From a virus: DNA of 28,081 bases. A program made the translations under genes and the position numbers. Position 1 is the stretch's first letter; the number at the start of each line of letters is the position of its first letter. Below the pieces are notes generated by a model. It made no database searches. It was not told the origin of the DNA and saw only the letters and a program-made list of their open reading frames with translations. Shown here in pieces: positions 21,211 to 28,081 of the stretch. Location of the stretch: IMG/VR virus record IMGVR_UViG_3300037225_001244, positions 1 to 28,081 of that record. One strand, 5' to 3'.

Positions 21211-24200
21211 TTAGATCGACCCGTTCTTCTGAGCCAGTGCTTTTTGAGCCGTTGGGTCCGCCGCCCATGTCGACCCAAGTTGCATGTTAGTCGAACTCTC
21301 TAAAACGGGATTCAAGCTGAGGCTTCCCGTCATAGTGATGTACTGCTCAATAACGGCGTCAGGCTGCGGCTGAATGAGCATTAGATTCGATTGATAGTTA
21401 GATGCCACGGGTTGGATCTCCGTTGGAACCGGTATCTCCCACCAATCCGCTAGTGTACGCGCAAAGCAAATCTTCTCCAATTGCGTCAAGTTTGTATCCG
21501 TCATTATCTGTTGAAGTTTATTTCCGTCCAACGAGGTGATGACATTCTTGATGATGTTGGGGCAATTAGGATCGTCGACCGCGAAGGTGATATACCATTC
21601 CGGCGTCGCGAGCAGTGGCTGGTTGATCATCTCCTGGCTAAAGAATTGGTAGACACCAGCAGGCGGCCTAACAATCTCTCCGCTATCCGTATACTGGACG
21701 GCCACGTAAACAATCTGAACCACCTCAGTGGGCAACTCCGTTGCTGTGGTTGTTGCTGTCTGTAATAAAGATACATTGGTAACATCGTGTACGACAGGCA
21801 GATTGGCTAGGATCAAAGGTGCAACCGGATTTGGTGCCGAAGCAATCTCATCCTGCATTAGGCCGAGGATTAGTTCAAGACGAGCTGGAGTTATCAGAGT
21901 ACCATTGGTTTTATTAATGCGCGCGGAGATGAGTATGAGGCGTTGTTCATAGAGAACATTCAAATAAGCCTCAAGCGCTTGTTTCATTGCAGGGCTGAGC
22001 AATCCGCCCATTATGATTGGGTATAGCGTGTAGAAGGTTTGTATATCGCCAACGTGATATGTTCCTGGGCTGTTGATAATGTTGTTGATAGCCGTGAGTA
22101 GCGTGGCAAATGTATTTTGGATATTCTCTACCTGAGAAAGCAAGAGACCTGTGTTCGCATCACTGAACAATAGCTTTGCGGTCTGGATCGTTTGCTTGTC
22201 TTGCACATCAGGTCCGACAGTGGGAAGCTGAGAGATGATACTCTCGATGACGGCCGCCGAACCAGGCTGGAATAGCGTGGATAGGGCGGAGATGGTATCG
22301 GAGATTACGTTGAAGACATTTGTGACTAACGCTTGCAGAATAGCGCATAAGGGCGAACGGTTGTATACAGTCCCGTCCCACCACATTGGATTCAACAGCG
22401 CCGTTGCGATCGCAGCTCCCGTTACGCTATCAATAGTTGTTGTTCCCCAGGCATCTGTAATAATATTTTGGCCCGACGTAAGTGTTCGCTTAGGCAGATC
22501 AAAATAGACCCCGGTGAAGGGAGCTCCGTTTTTGAAGAATTGCATTGGCAACATAGGGTTAGCAACAACAATGCCATTCGAACCCGTATCAATAGAAAAC
22601 CCTTGACCTTGACTCAGATCGAGTTGGTAAACCCACTGCGAAGATGAGGTGTTTACCGTATAGGTCCACCATAAGAAATGCGCTGTGTGGGAGGATTGAA
22701 CGATGGTTTGAACTCGCTGAATAGGCGCGATAACAACATAGGCTGGCTTGTTTCCGGATCCTTGCCTCGCACCTACGATAATAACCGGACGAGCTACACC
22801 ATCAGCAAGGATAGTCTTGACGCTTGCGGCATTTGTCCCGTTGAAATCTGCGATCTGAAGAACATCAGCGACATTGATATTTTGATTTACCTGCAGAGTC
22901 CCGAAAGACTTTGTTGAAGATCGTGTTGGCTGACCGTTATACCCCGAATATTCCGAATATCCATAAGTTTTTTCTGTGATTGCTCTCAGGCTGGAATAAG
23001 GAACTCCAAGGGTTCCCGTTACTAAAGGGAACTCGCCGGAAGTAGTTTGCTGTGATACTTGAGGAACCGATATTGTTGTTTGAATATAATTCGGAGTATT
23101 GTTACCGGGGTTATACGGGGGGCCTGGAGATTGAGGTATAAAAGTAGAAACAATTTCCTGAACATAGGTGGTAACGTTATACGTGGAAACCCACCCATTG
23201 AGTAGTTTGTTAATCCCATCCATAGGGTTGCCGTAGGGGTAAGCTTGATTGATATTGGTTGTGGGATCCCCTGTCACATCTATTTTCGAGAGCGTGCCAC
23301 TTGTGTTATCAATGTAACCCTGAATAGATCGGGGGTCAGGTGTGCGTCCGTAAGGAGACCCATACCACATCGGGCTTGACAAATTGATTCCTAGCTGGCT
23401 CTGCGGAGCCCCCGGAGCTGAAAAGAGAGATGGTGTAGGCTGCGTTTGCGGAGTAGGAACGGACGTAGTTCTGGCGTTAGCTAGATCCTTCAAGTGATCG
23501 AGGATGGCCGAAATATCGTCGGATGTGATGCCTGTTGTGTTGTCGGTTGTAAAGAATAGTTGCCAAAACGGGGGTGTCCAGGATGTCCAGCCTGCTGCAT
23601 TGGCTATGTTGATCTGGTTCTGCTGCCAGTCATTCACTGCTGCTGGTGGCGGCACGTCCCACACCCAAGTAGTTTTCGACGGCGAAGAGAAGATCCACCA
23701 CCCACCGCCACCAGTTGTTACAAAGTGGCCTTTAGGCACAACTTGATAGGCGCTTAGATCGTCAGTGGGCGGAACCCAATAGAAAAGGTCCGGATCTGCG
23801 GTCGGGTTATAAACGGAAGACTTGTATCGATAATTAAGCGCGGCATTGAGAATGCCGTAACATAGCGCCCGACTATCGGTATAGCCTTGAGGGTTGTCTA
23901 CGAAGATGCGATAGAGAAGAGAAAGATCAAATATGGATGTTTGGTCAAGCCAAAGTTGCTGAAGGTATAATGATAGATCCCATTCTGTGATTTTCGTTCT
24001 GATTTCACCCGTCAGCATACGATGGACATTTTGGATCTGGTTAACTTTTTCGTTGAGTTGCTTGAACCCCCCGACGCGCACACCAAGATTGGGGAGTGTG
24101 ACTGTTTGATTGAAGGGAGGAAACAAAAAGTCAGCCACAGCGACGTCCCCTGAAGTCGTAGCCACAATCACCCCCAGGCGATTGTGGAGGTCGGATAGCT

Positions 24201-24327
24201 GTGCAGGCGACATATACCCATTGATGAAGTTCTGGGCTATTTGTTGCGCGCCAAGAGTTTTCATGGTGAGGATATCGGAGGCTTGTTGGCTATTCTGTAG
24301 CGATGCTCGAAGATCGTAATTTGCCAT
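21211..24327 (-). CDS. Large probable virion/tail protein
   Basis: 1,038 residues, not recognised. AAGGATGG lies 5 bases before the ATG. The sequence is rich in Thr, Ser, Gln, Asn, Pro and Trp and poor in charge, as in many baseplate and tail structural proteins. Features include NTSGTLSKIDVTGDPTTNIN, a Gly/Trp/Pro patch (TTGGGGWWIFSSPSKTTWVW) and a helical part around residues 680-860. It is the last gene of the operon that starts with hub and OB-fold proteins, so a baseplate or tail-associated role is likely. No enzymatic motif was seen. Confidence 0.85.
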   Translation of the reverse strand: MANYDLRASLQNSQQASDILTMKTLGAQQIAQNFINGYMSPAQLSDLHNRLGVIVATTSGDVAVADFLFPPFNQTVTLPNLGVRVGGFKQLNEKVNQIQNVHRMLTGEIRTKITEWDLSLYLQQLWLDQTSIFDLSLLYRIFVDNPQGYTDSRALCYGILNAALNYRYKSSVYNPTADPDLFYWVPPTDDLSAYQVVPKGHFVTTGGGGWWIFSSPSKTTWVWDVPPPAAVNDWQQNQINIANAAGWTSWTPPFWQLFFTTDNTTGITSDDISAILDHLKDLANARTTSVPTPQTQPTPSLFSAPGAPQSQLGINLSSPMWYGSPYGRTPDPRSIQGYIDNTSGTLSKIDVTGDPTTNINQAYPYGNPMDGINKLLNGWVSTYNVTTYVQEIVSTFIPQSPGPPYNPGNNTPNYIQTTISVPQVSQQTTSGEFPLVTGTLGVPYSSLRAITEKTYGYSEYSGYNGQPTRSSTKSFGTLQVNQNINVADVLQIADFNGTNAASVKTILADGVARPVIIVGARQGSGNKPAYVVIAPIQRVQTIVQSSHTAHFLWWTYTVNTSSSQWVYQLDLSQGQGFSIDTGSNGIVVANPMLPMQFFKNGAPFTGVYFDLPKRTLTSGQNIITDAWGTTTIDSVTGAAIATALLNPMWWDGTVYNRSPLCAILQALVTNVFNVISDTISALSTLFQPGSAAVIESIISQLPTVGPDVQDKQTIQTAKLLFSDANTGLLLSQVENIQNTFATLLTAINNIINSPGTYHVGDIQTFYTLYPIIMGGLLSPAMKQALEAYLNVLYEQRLILISARINKTNGTLITPARLELILGLMQDEIASAPNPVAPLILANLPVVHDVTNVSLLQTATTTATELPTEVVQIVYVAVQYTDSGEIVRPPAGVYQFFSQEMINQPLLATPEWYITFAVDDPNCPNIIKNVITSLDGNKLQQIMTDTNLTQLEKICFARTLADWWEIPVPTEIQPVASNYQSNLMLIQPQPDAVIEQYITMTGSLSLNPVLESSTNMQLGSTWAADPTAQKALAQKNGSI

Positions 24328-24336
24328 ATTCCATCC

Positions 24337-25608
24337 TTAGAAAGTAGAAAATTCTCCACCTGGGAAGTAATCTTTGATTAGTTTAGCGGATCCAACAATA
24401 TCATTGGCGCTCGTGCTTATTCCATTGATAGCCCCCTGGACCGTACTGGTGGCAGCTCCCGCCAAGGCGCCTGCAGCACCGACTGCTTGGCCAACCAACG
24501 TGGAGACGGGGGCTAACAAGGTGCTCGAGGCTAGGTTGAATAAAGCGCCTGCGTTGAGCGTCGATGCCTGAGATTGAGCCGACGGGGGGATACCAAGCTC
24601 TCTGTATAGAGCGGCGTTATTTCCTTGCGATGCGGAATAAACAGCACCTGTGAGCTTTTCCGCCCCGGCAATTACATTGGCATTGAAGCTGACGAAAGAA
24701 CCAAGCTCAGAGCCTATATCCGTGACGCCAGCAATGGAACCGAGAATCTGTTGTACCGCTGACATCACTTCGCTCAGTAAGCACTCAAGGTTGAGGTTGG
24801 CTATGAGCTGAGCGACCATCGGCATAATAAGCCCGTAAATAGCGGCTTGGGCTTGACCAGCGGCGGATAATATCATCTGAGGAATCATTGAAGGATTGAG
24901 ATAACAAGCGACAGCTTGCTCTGCGATTTCAACGTAAGGGTAGATATAGGAGAGAGCTCGTTTCTCAATGCCTAGAAAAGTCTGAATGAAGGCGATGATT
25001 TGGAAAACGACTTGAAGCAACTGCAACTCCACCATCGCGCACTCTGTATCGGAAGATGGCTGAGCGCTTCCTAGGGAAGGCTCCGTTGAACTACCGGTGG
25101 CATTGGCCCCGATTAGCCCTGTCGTAATGTTTGCGCCTGCAGGTGTTGCGGTTGAAGTGCCTGCGGGTGGTGTTGTGCCATTCGAGGACGCTAGATATGG
25201 ATTGTCTCCGCAGATATCAAAAGGCAAATCCGCAAGGGTAACTGGCGTGCCCTGGAGGAAAGAGCTAATTGCCCCCAATATGGTATACATGTCTTGTTGG
25301 AGCGGGACGGGAGTGGCTGAGGGCGCAAAGCCAATTGGTAAGGGAATAGTCGCGGAAATTCGGGTGCTATCAACATATGGAATTCCTAAGCTAGAAGGGG
25401 CAATACTTACTCCGCCGCCTTGCGTTAATTGCCCTTTGTATTTATTGAACAAGGCAACACGTAAAGACGCTACCAAGGATGCGTAGTCGGGTTGGACCTC
25501 TCTCTTGGGGTTGAGGTTATCAAGGCCTACAGAAAAGTCGCCGTTAAGATACCTGTTGTATATGGGCGTTTGTTCTTGCAGCTGTAAAAATTGACTTAGT
25601 ATATCCAT
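24337..25608 (-). CDS. Ala/Gly/Ser-rich probable tail protein
   Basis: 423 residues from ATG 25608 (MDILSQFLQLQEQTPIYNRY), preceded by AAGGA 7 bases away; an upstream ATG at 25665 lies inside the preceding gene. A Pro/Thr/Gly-rich linker (about 155-200: SSNGTTPPAGTSTATPAGAN) separates an N-terminal part from a long hydrophobic helical part (about 210-400: LLQVVFQIIAFIQTFLGI, AIYGLIMPMVAQLIANL, LVGQAVGAAGALAGAATSTV). Such Ala/Gly-rich amphipathic helices occur in tape-measure-like and membrane-penetrating virion proteins, but this is too short for a main tape measure. Function is unknown. Confidence 0.8.
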   Translation of the reverse strand: MDILSQFLQLQEQTPIYNRYLNGDFSVGLDNLNPKREVQPDYASLVASLRVALFNKYKGQLTQGGGVSIAPSSLGIPYVDSTRISATIPLPIGFAPSATPVPLQQDMYTILGAISSFLQGTPVTLADLPFDICGDNPYLASSNGTTPPAGTSTATPAGANITTGLIGANATGSSTEPSLGSAQPSSDTECAMVELQLLQVVFQIIAFIQTFLGIEKRALSYIYPYVEIAEQAVACYLNPSMIPQMILSAAGQAQAAIYGLIMPMVAQLIANLNLECLLSEVMSAVQQILGSIAGVTDIGSELGSFVSFNANVIAGAEKLTGAVYSASQGNNAALYRELGIPPSAQSQASTLNAGALFNLASSTLLAPVSTLVGQAVGAAGALAGAATSTVQGAINGISTSANDIVGSAKLIKDYFPGGEFSTF

Positions 25609-25618
25609 TTGCGTATCC

Positions 25619-26389
25619 TTAGAAGGTGATGTGTGCCTGAGGTTGCAAAGTAATACCTTCGACAAAAACCGGAACAGTGCCAGAAGCTCCCACGAGATTC
25701 AGGCCCTGATTGCCCATTTTGATTTGCCCCGCTTTAATATTCAGAATTGGGGTGACCATGTCTATCGATTCCCGCGACATAGAGAAACTAGAATACGCTG
25801 GCGCGCTTCCATTGGGGTTGACTGAAGAATCAGCAGCAGCACCGGAGCCCACCTGCAAATAGATTCGAGCCATGCTCATAATAATCATGTTGCCATTGGA
25901 CTGAAGGATATATTTATCTCCGTGGCGAAAGTCCACCATCTCGAGGTAGTTATCAGTCCAATACTGCACGTAGAGGTTGCGATAGTCGATGTAGGACGGG
26001 AGAAGTCCGCGGCTAGCTAACCCTTGCACCAAGCCTTTATAATTATAAGACTTAGTGAATTTAGCTGCGGCCCCAGAACTCTCATAATCGTTTGCGAGAC
26101 CCATTACGAAGCCCATTGAGAAATCGGGAAGCGCGGCGACCCAAACAAAGTCAGCGAGCGCAGCTCCGTCGAGGTTTTCATTCTTACCAACTATTACCTG
26201 CCCAGCAAAGAATGGCGGATAATAGGGAAGCAACTCTGTTTCTTGAATGTCTGCCATATGGGGCATAATACGGACTTGAAGCCTATCATCACCGGGATCG
26301 GGTTTATTAACGATACGAGCTCGATAGATGTGAAGTTCATCAGAGAATGGCTTTGGCTGCCGTTCGTAATCATCGTATTGTGGCTGCAT
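25619..26389 (-). CDS. gp5-like OB-fold baseplate/spike protein
   Basis: 256 residues. The N-terminal part (about 19-100) reads as the OB-fold found in phage spike/hub proteins (T4 gp5, gpV, VgrG): IYRARIVNKPDPGDDRLQVR, then LLPYYPPFFAGQVIVGKNE and ADFVWVAALPD. The middle has YVQYWTDNYLEMVDFRHGDK, followed by short strands with repeated Ile/Val (NGNMIIMSMARIYLQVGSG, NIKAGQIKMGNQGLNLVG) that could begin a beta-helical spike. There is no lysozyme domain. It follows the hub gene with AAGGAT before its ATG, the expected gene order for hub then spike. Confidence 0.7.
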   Translation of the reverse strand: MQPQYDDYERQPKPFSDELHIYRARIVNKPDPGDDRLQVRIMPHMADIQETELLPYYPPFFAGQVIVGKNENLDGAALADFVWVAALPDFSMGFVMGLANDYESSGAAAKFTKSYNYKGLVQGLASRGLLPSYIDYRNLYVQYWTDNYLEMVDFRHGDKYILQSNGNMIIMSMARIYLQVGSGAAADSSVNPNGSAPAYSSFSMSRESIDMVTPILNIKAGQIKMGNQGLNLVGASGTVPVFVEGITLQPQAHITF

Positions 26390-26395
26390 ATCCTT

Positions 26396-27661
26396 TTATC
26401 CTTGTAGGGATGCGTTGTATAAAGAGGCTGCATCAATGTTCGAGGGGAGGCTGCTAATAGCAGGTCGTGCAAGCATGTATTTGGAATAATATCGGCCTTC
26501 TCGTAAAAAATGTTCCGAGGCTATTGCAAGCCAGGTTCCATTCATCCAGTGATCCTTAGTAGTGTCGATGCCTGCTAATTTGACTTGCACCGTCGAACCA
26601 ACTCGAACAATGTCCGGCACGAAATCAACGGTGACCGAGAGCTGGAAGAATTCATTCATGATACCGTTGTTATTGATATTGAGGCGTAGCACATCTTCGA
26701 ATTCTCGGAACGGATATACCGCGGCATCAGTCCCATTGAGAGCCACACTTTGAATAAAATCATTCTTCATCAAAGTATAGCCGGGGATAGTCGAATGATA
26801 AGGGAGCTTGGCAACAAAACTCAAACCTACTGAAGGGTTTGTATTTTCAACATACACTCTTTTTTGGAAGGTGCCAAGTTGCTCCATGAATTTTTCGCCT
26901 ATCCACCACCCGCCATCATAAGTGTAGAGCTGAGGAACTCGCGCTGAGGGGTTATACAAGGAAGTCGAAGCCGCGTCCGTGAAAGGTGGGAGAATAATAG
27001 CACTCACGGGTTGATTATACATACTCTCAAAACTATGTAGATGGAATCCGCCTACTTCATCGACGAAGGAATATGACGCTTGTTTTTGAATTGTAGTATA
27101 AGGCAGGATCTTGCGATGAATGAATTGAGCCTCAGATTCTGCGATTTTATAGCGAACAATGTCTCCAGCGTCATCGGAGGGGTCTATTGAAACAGAAGGG
27201 AAAGCAAAACCCCGTTTACCCTGGGTGATCAAGCTATTAAGAATGCTGGAATTTTTTCCGGCATAGGCATGGTTAGACCAGTCCGATTGTAGAATCCACT
27301 GATGTGCTAGTTGCAATCGAAAATCACCACCGAGAGATCCTAGCTGAGCCTGGTCACTGAAAGATTTGAAAACACCTGGATTATTGATGCCCACGACTCG
27401 CATGGGGCAAAATGCGAAAGTAGATGGCGAGGTAGGTTGGATTTCCCCTTGGCCACCCGGGGCGGCTAAAATACCGATCAAGTTGCCGGGCTTGACCCCG
27501 AGCGCCGCAAGGAAGCGGCCTTCGGGGTCATTGAGAACAAGTTCTGAGCCTGGGAAAGAGGAAAAGATACTAGCAGATAGACTGAAAGATTTTATGGAAA
27601 CATCCGGAATCTGCCAAACGCTCTCATCGTTAAGAAAATAGGATACTACGGGCTCAATCAT
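26396..27661 (-). CDS. gp27-like baseplate hub protein
   Basis: 421 residues. The N-terminus (FLNDESVWQIPDVSIKSFSL...GSELVLNDPEGRFL...GVKPGNLIGI) has the DPEG-turn and 'GD/GN-x-V/I' pattern of phage hub proteins. The C-terminus (WMNGTWLAIASEHFLREGRY...MLARP) matches the usual 'sG-x-W-x-V-x-x-x-x-H-x-x-x-x-g-x-Y-x-x-x-L-x-L-x-R' ending of the gp27/gpD type. The hub forms a trimeric ring joining the tail tube to the spike. Its start follows an ACTAATTA motif by 3 bases and lacks a clear ribosome site, while the downstream genes have one. The assignment rests on pattern, context and length. Confidence 0.65.
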   Translation of the reverse strand: MIEPVVSYFLNDESVWQIPDVSIKSFSLSASIFSSFPGSELVLNDPEGRFLAALGVKPGNLIGILAAPGGQGEIQPTSPSTFAFCPMRVVGINNPGVFKSFSDQAQLGSLGGDFRLQLAHQWILQSDWSNHAYAGKNSSILNSLITQGKRGFAFPSVSIDPSDDAGDIVRYKIAESEAQFIHRKILPYTTIQKQASYSFVDEVGGFHLHSFESMYNQPVSAIILPPFTDAASTSLYNPSARVPQLYTYDGGWWIGEKFMEQLGTFQKRVYVENTNPSVGLSFVAKLPYHSTIPGYTLMKNDFIQSVALNGTDAAVYPFREFEDVLRLNINNNGIMNEFFQLSVTVDFVPDIVRVGSTVQVKLAGIDTTKDHWMNGTWLAIASEHFLREGRYYSKYMLARPAISSLPSNIDAASLYNASLQG

Positions 27662-27664
27662 AGA

Positions 27665-27672
27665 TAATTAGT
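27665..27672 (-). promoter_or_regulatory. Putative ACTAATT promoter of the hub operon
   Basis: The minus strand reads CCACTAATTATCTATG up to the start at 27661. Confidence 0.5.
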
Positions 27673-27692
27673 GGAGTTCAGCAATCCTAAAA

Positions 27693-28013
27693 TTAAGGGA
27701 GGCCCGCGATATTTGAAACTCCGTATAGATCGGATAACACGGGGGTATAAAGAAAATCCCCGGTTTGTAGCATTCCTACGTAAGGGACGTCGTTGATAAT
27801 CAGGAGAACGTCATCTGCTTCTGCAACTTTTGAATACTGCCGAGTCATAAATAGCCAAAAGCGATCCAAATCAACTTTTGAAAGGGCCGTGCGGCCTGGG
27901 AGTTGTGTAAGCTTTACGTTGTTGTAGTTGATACTCAAAGGGTCTGGATAGTTATCTCGATCCACCGGGTCTTGAACTTGAGACGGGCTTAGAACATCAT
28001 AACGCGAAAACAT
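27693..28013 (-). CDS. Small probable baseplate/tail protein
   Basis: 106 residues, MFSRYDVLSPSQVQDPVDRD... AAGGAG lies 7 bases before the ATG. The middle is helical (KVDLDRFWLFMTRQYSKV). The end (DVLLIINDVPYVGMLQTGDF then LYTPVLSDLYG) has the 'pGd-x-L-x-x-P' look of LysM-like segments in gp53-type wedge proteins, which is suggestive only. Its position just before the hub gene fits a baseplate component. Confidence 0.7.
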   Translation of the reverse strand: MFSRYDVLSPSQVQDPVDRDNYPDPLSINYNNVKLTQLPGRTALSKVDLDRFWLFMTRQYSKVAEADDVLLIINDVPYVGMLQTGDFLYTPVLSDLYGVSNIAGLP

Positions 28014-28025
28014 TCAAGTCTCCTT

Positions 28026-28081
28026 TTACCTGTCAGGTCGCCCGACACTTGGCCCTGCGGCTACGGGCACGGTTTCATCAG
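28026..28081 (-). CDS. C-terminal end of an upstream leftward gene (partial)
   Basis: The minus strand reads DETVPVAAGPSVGRPDR then TAA, the only frame open to the window edge that ends just before the next gene's ribosome site. It is too short to identify. Confidence 0.55.
   Translation of the reverse strand, partial: DETVPVAAGPSVGRPDR

Noticed and set aside
1-28081. tRNA genes, CRISPR arrays, IS elements
   Set aside because: Reading both strands showed no cloverleaf-like sequence, no regularly spaced direct repeats with spacers, and no transposase motif; the only mobile genes are the HEGs and the split intein.

Overview
The window is a piece of a large tailed-phage genome, most likely a myovirus (contractile tail). 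The reasons are tightly packed genes on alternating strand blocks, a baseplate hub/spike-like operon, a phage-type RecA and clamp loader, a Thg1-like protein, a 2,092-residue repeat protein, and four GIY-YIG homing endonuclease genes (HEGs). There is no tRNA, rRNA, CRISPR array or IS element. The host cannot be named. The membrane/coiled-coil cassette at the left would suit a Gram-negative host, but that is a weak inference.

Layout. 1-228 (+) is the end of a glycine-rich protein. 240-2957 (+) is a run of small membrane-anchored coiled-coil proteins, including two long genes that overlap in different frames (1636-2136 and 1640-2320), then a soluble protein. 2987-4588 (-) is a 533-aa lysine/acid-rich protein. 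4642-5243 (+) and 5273-5461 (-) are small unknown genes. 5473-7522 (+) is a set of small genes leading to a Thg1-like gene whose 5' end has been displaced by a HEG. 7554-15450 (-) holds the giant repeat protein, a 44-aa ORF, a HEG and a 202-aa protein. 15490-21182 (+) is a replication/recombination block: DnaX-like clamp loader, a winged-helix protein, a HEG, and RecA broken into two genes. 21211-28081 (-) is a virion operon with gp27-like hub and gp5-like OB-fold proteins. Three of the four convergent junctions carry symmetric hairpins with T/A runs that should terminate both ways.

Most striking system: the RecA gene is fractured. Its first half (18833-19351) ends with a 13-residue intein N-fragment starting with Cys. 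Its second half (20082-21182) starts with a 163-residue intein C-fragment ending HN followed by Ser. Between them lies a free-standing GIY-YIG HEG with its own hairpin and putative promoter. Trans-splicing would rebuild an intact RecA.

A second theme is the motif ACTAATT. It lies a few bases upstream of eleven start codons, including all four HEGs and most first genes of transcription units, usually where no Shine-Dalgarno is seen. Genes inside operons instead have AGGAG-like sites. I read it as a phage-specific promoter giving very short or absent leaders. At two HEGs the motif lies inside the loop or core of a hairpin, which suggests a terminator/promoter module that insulates the HEG from read-through.
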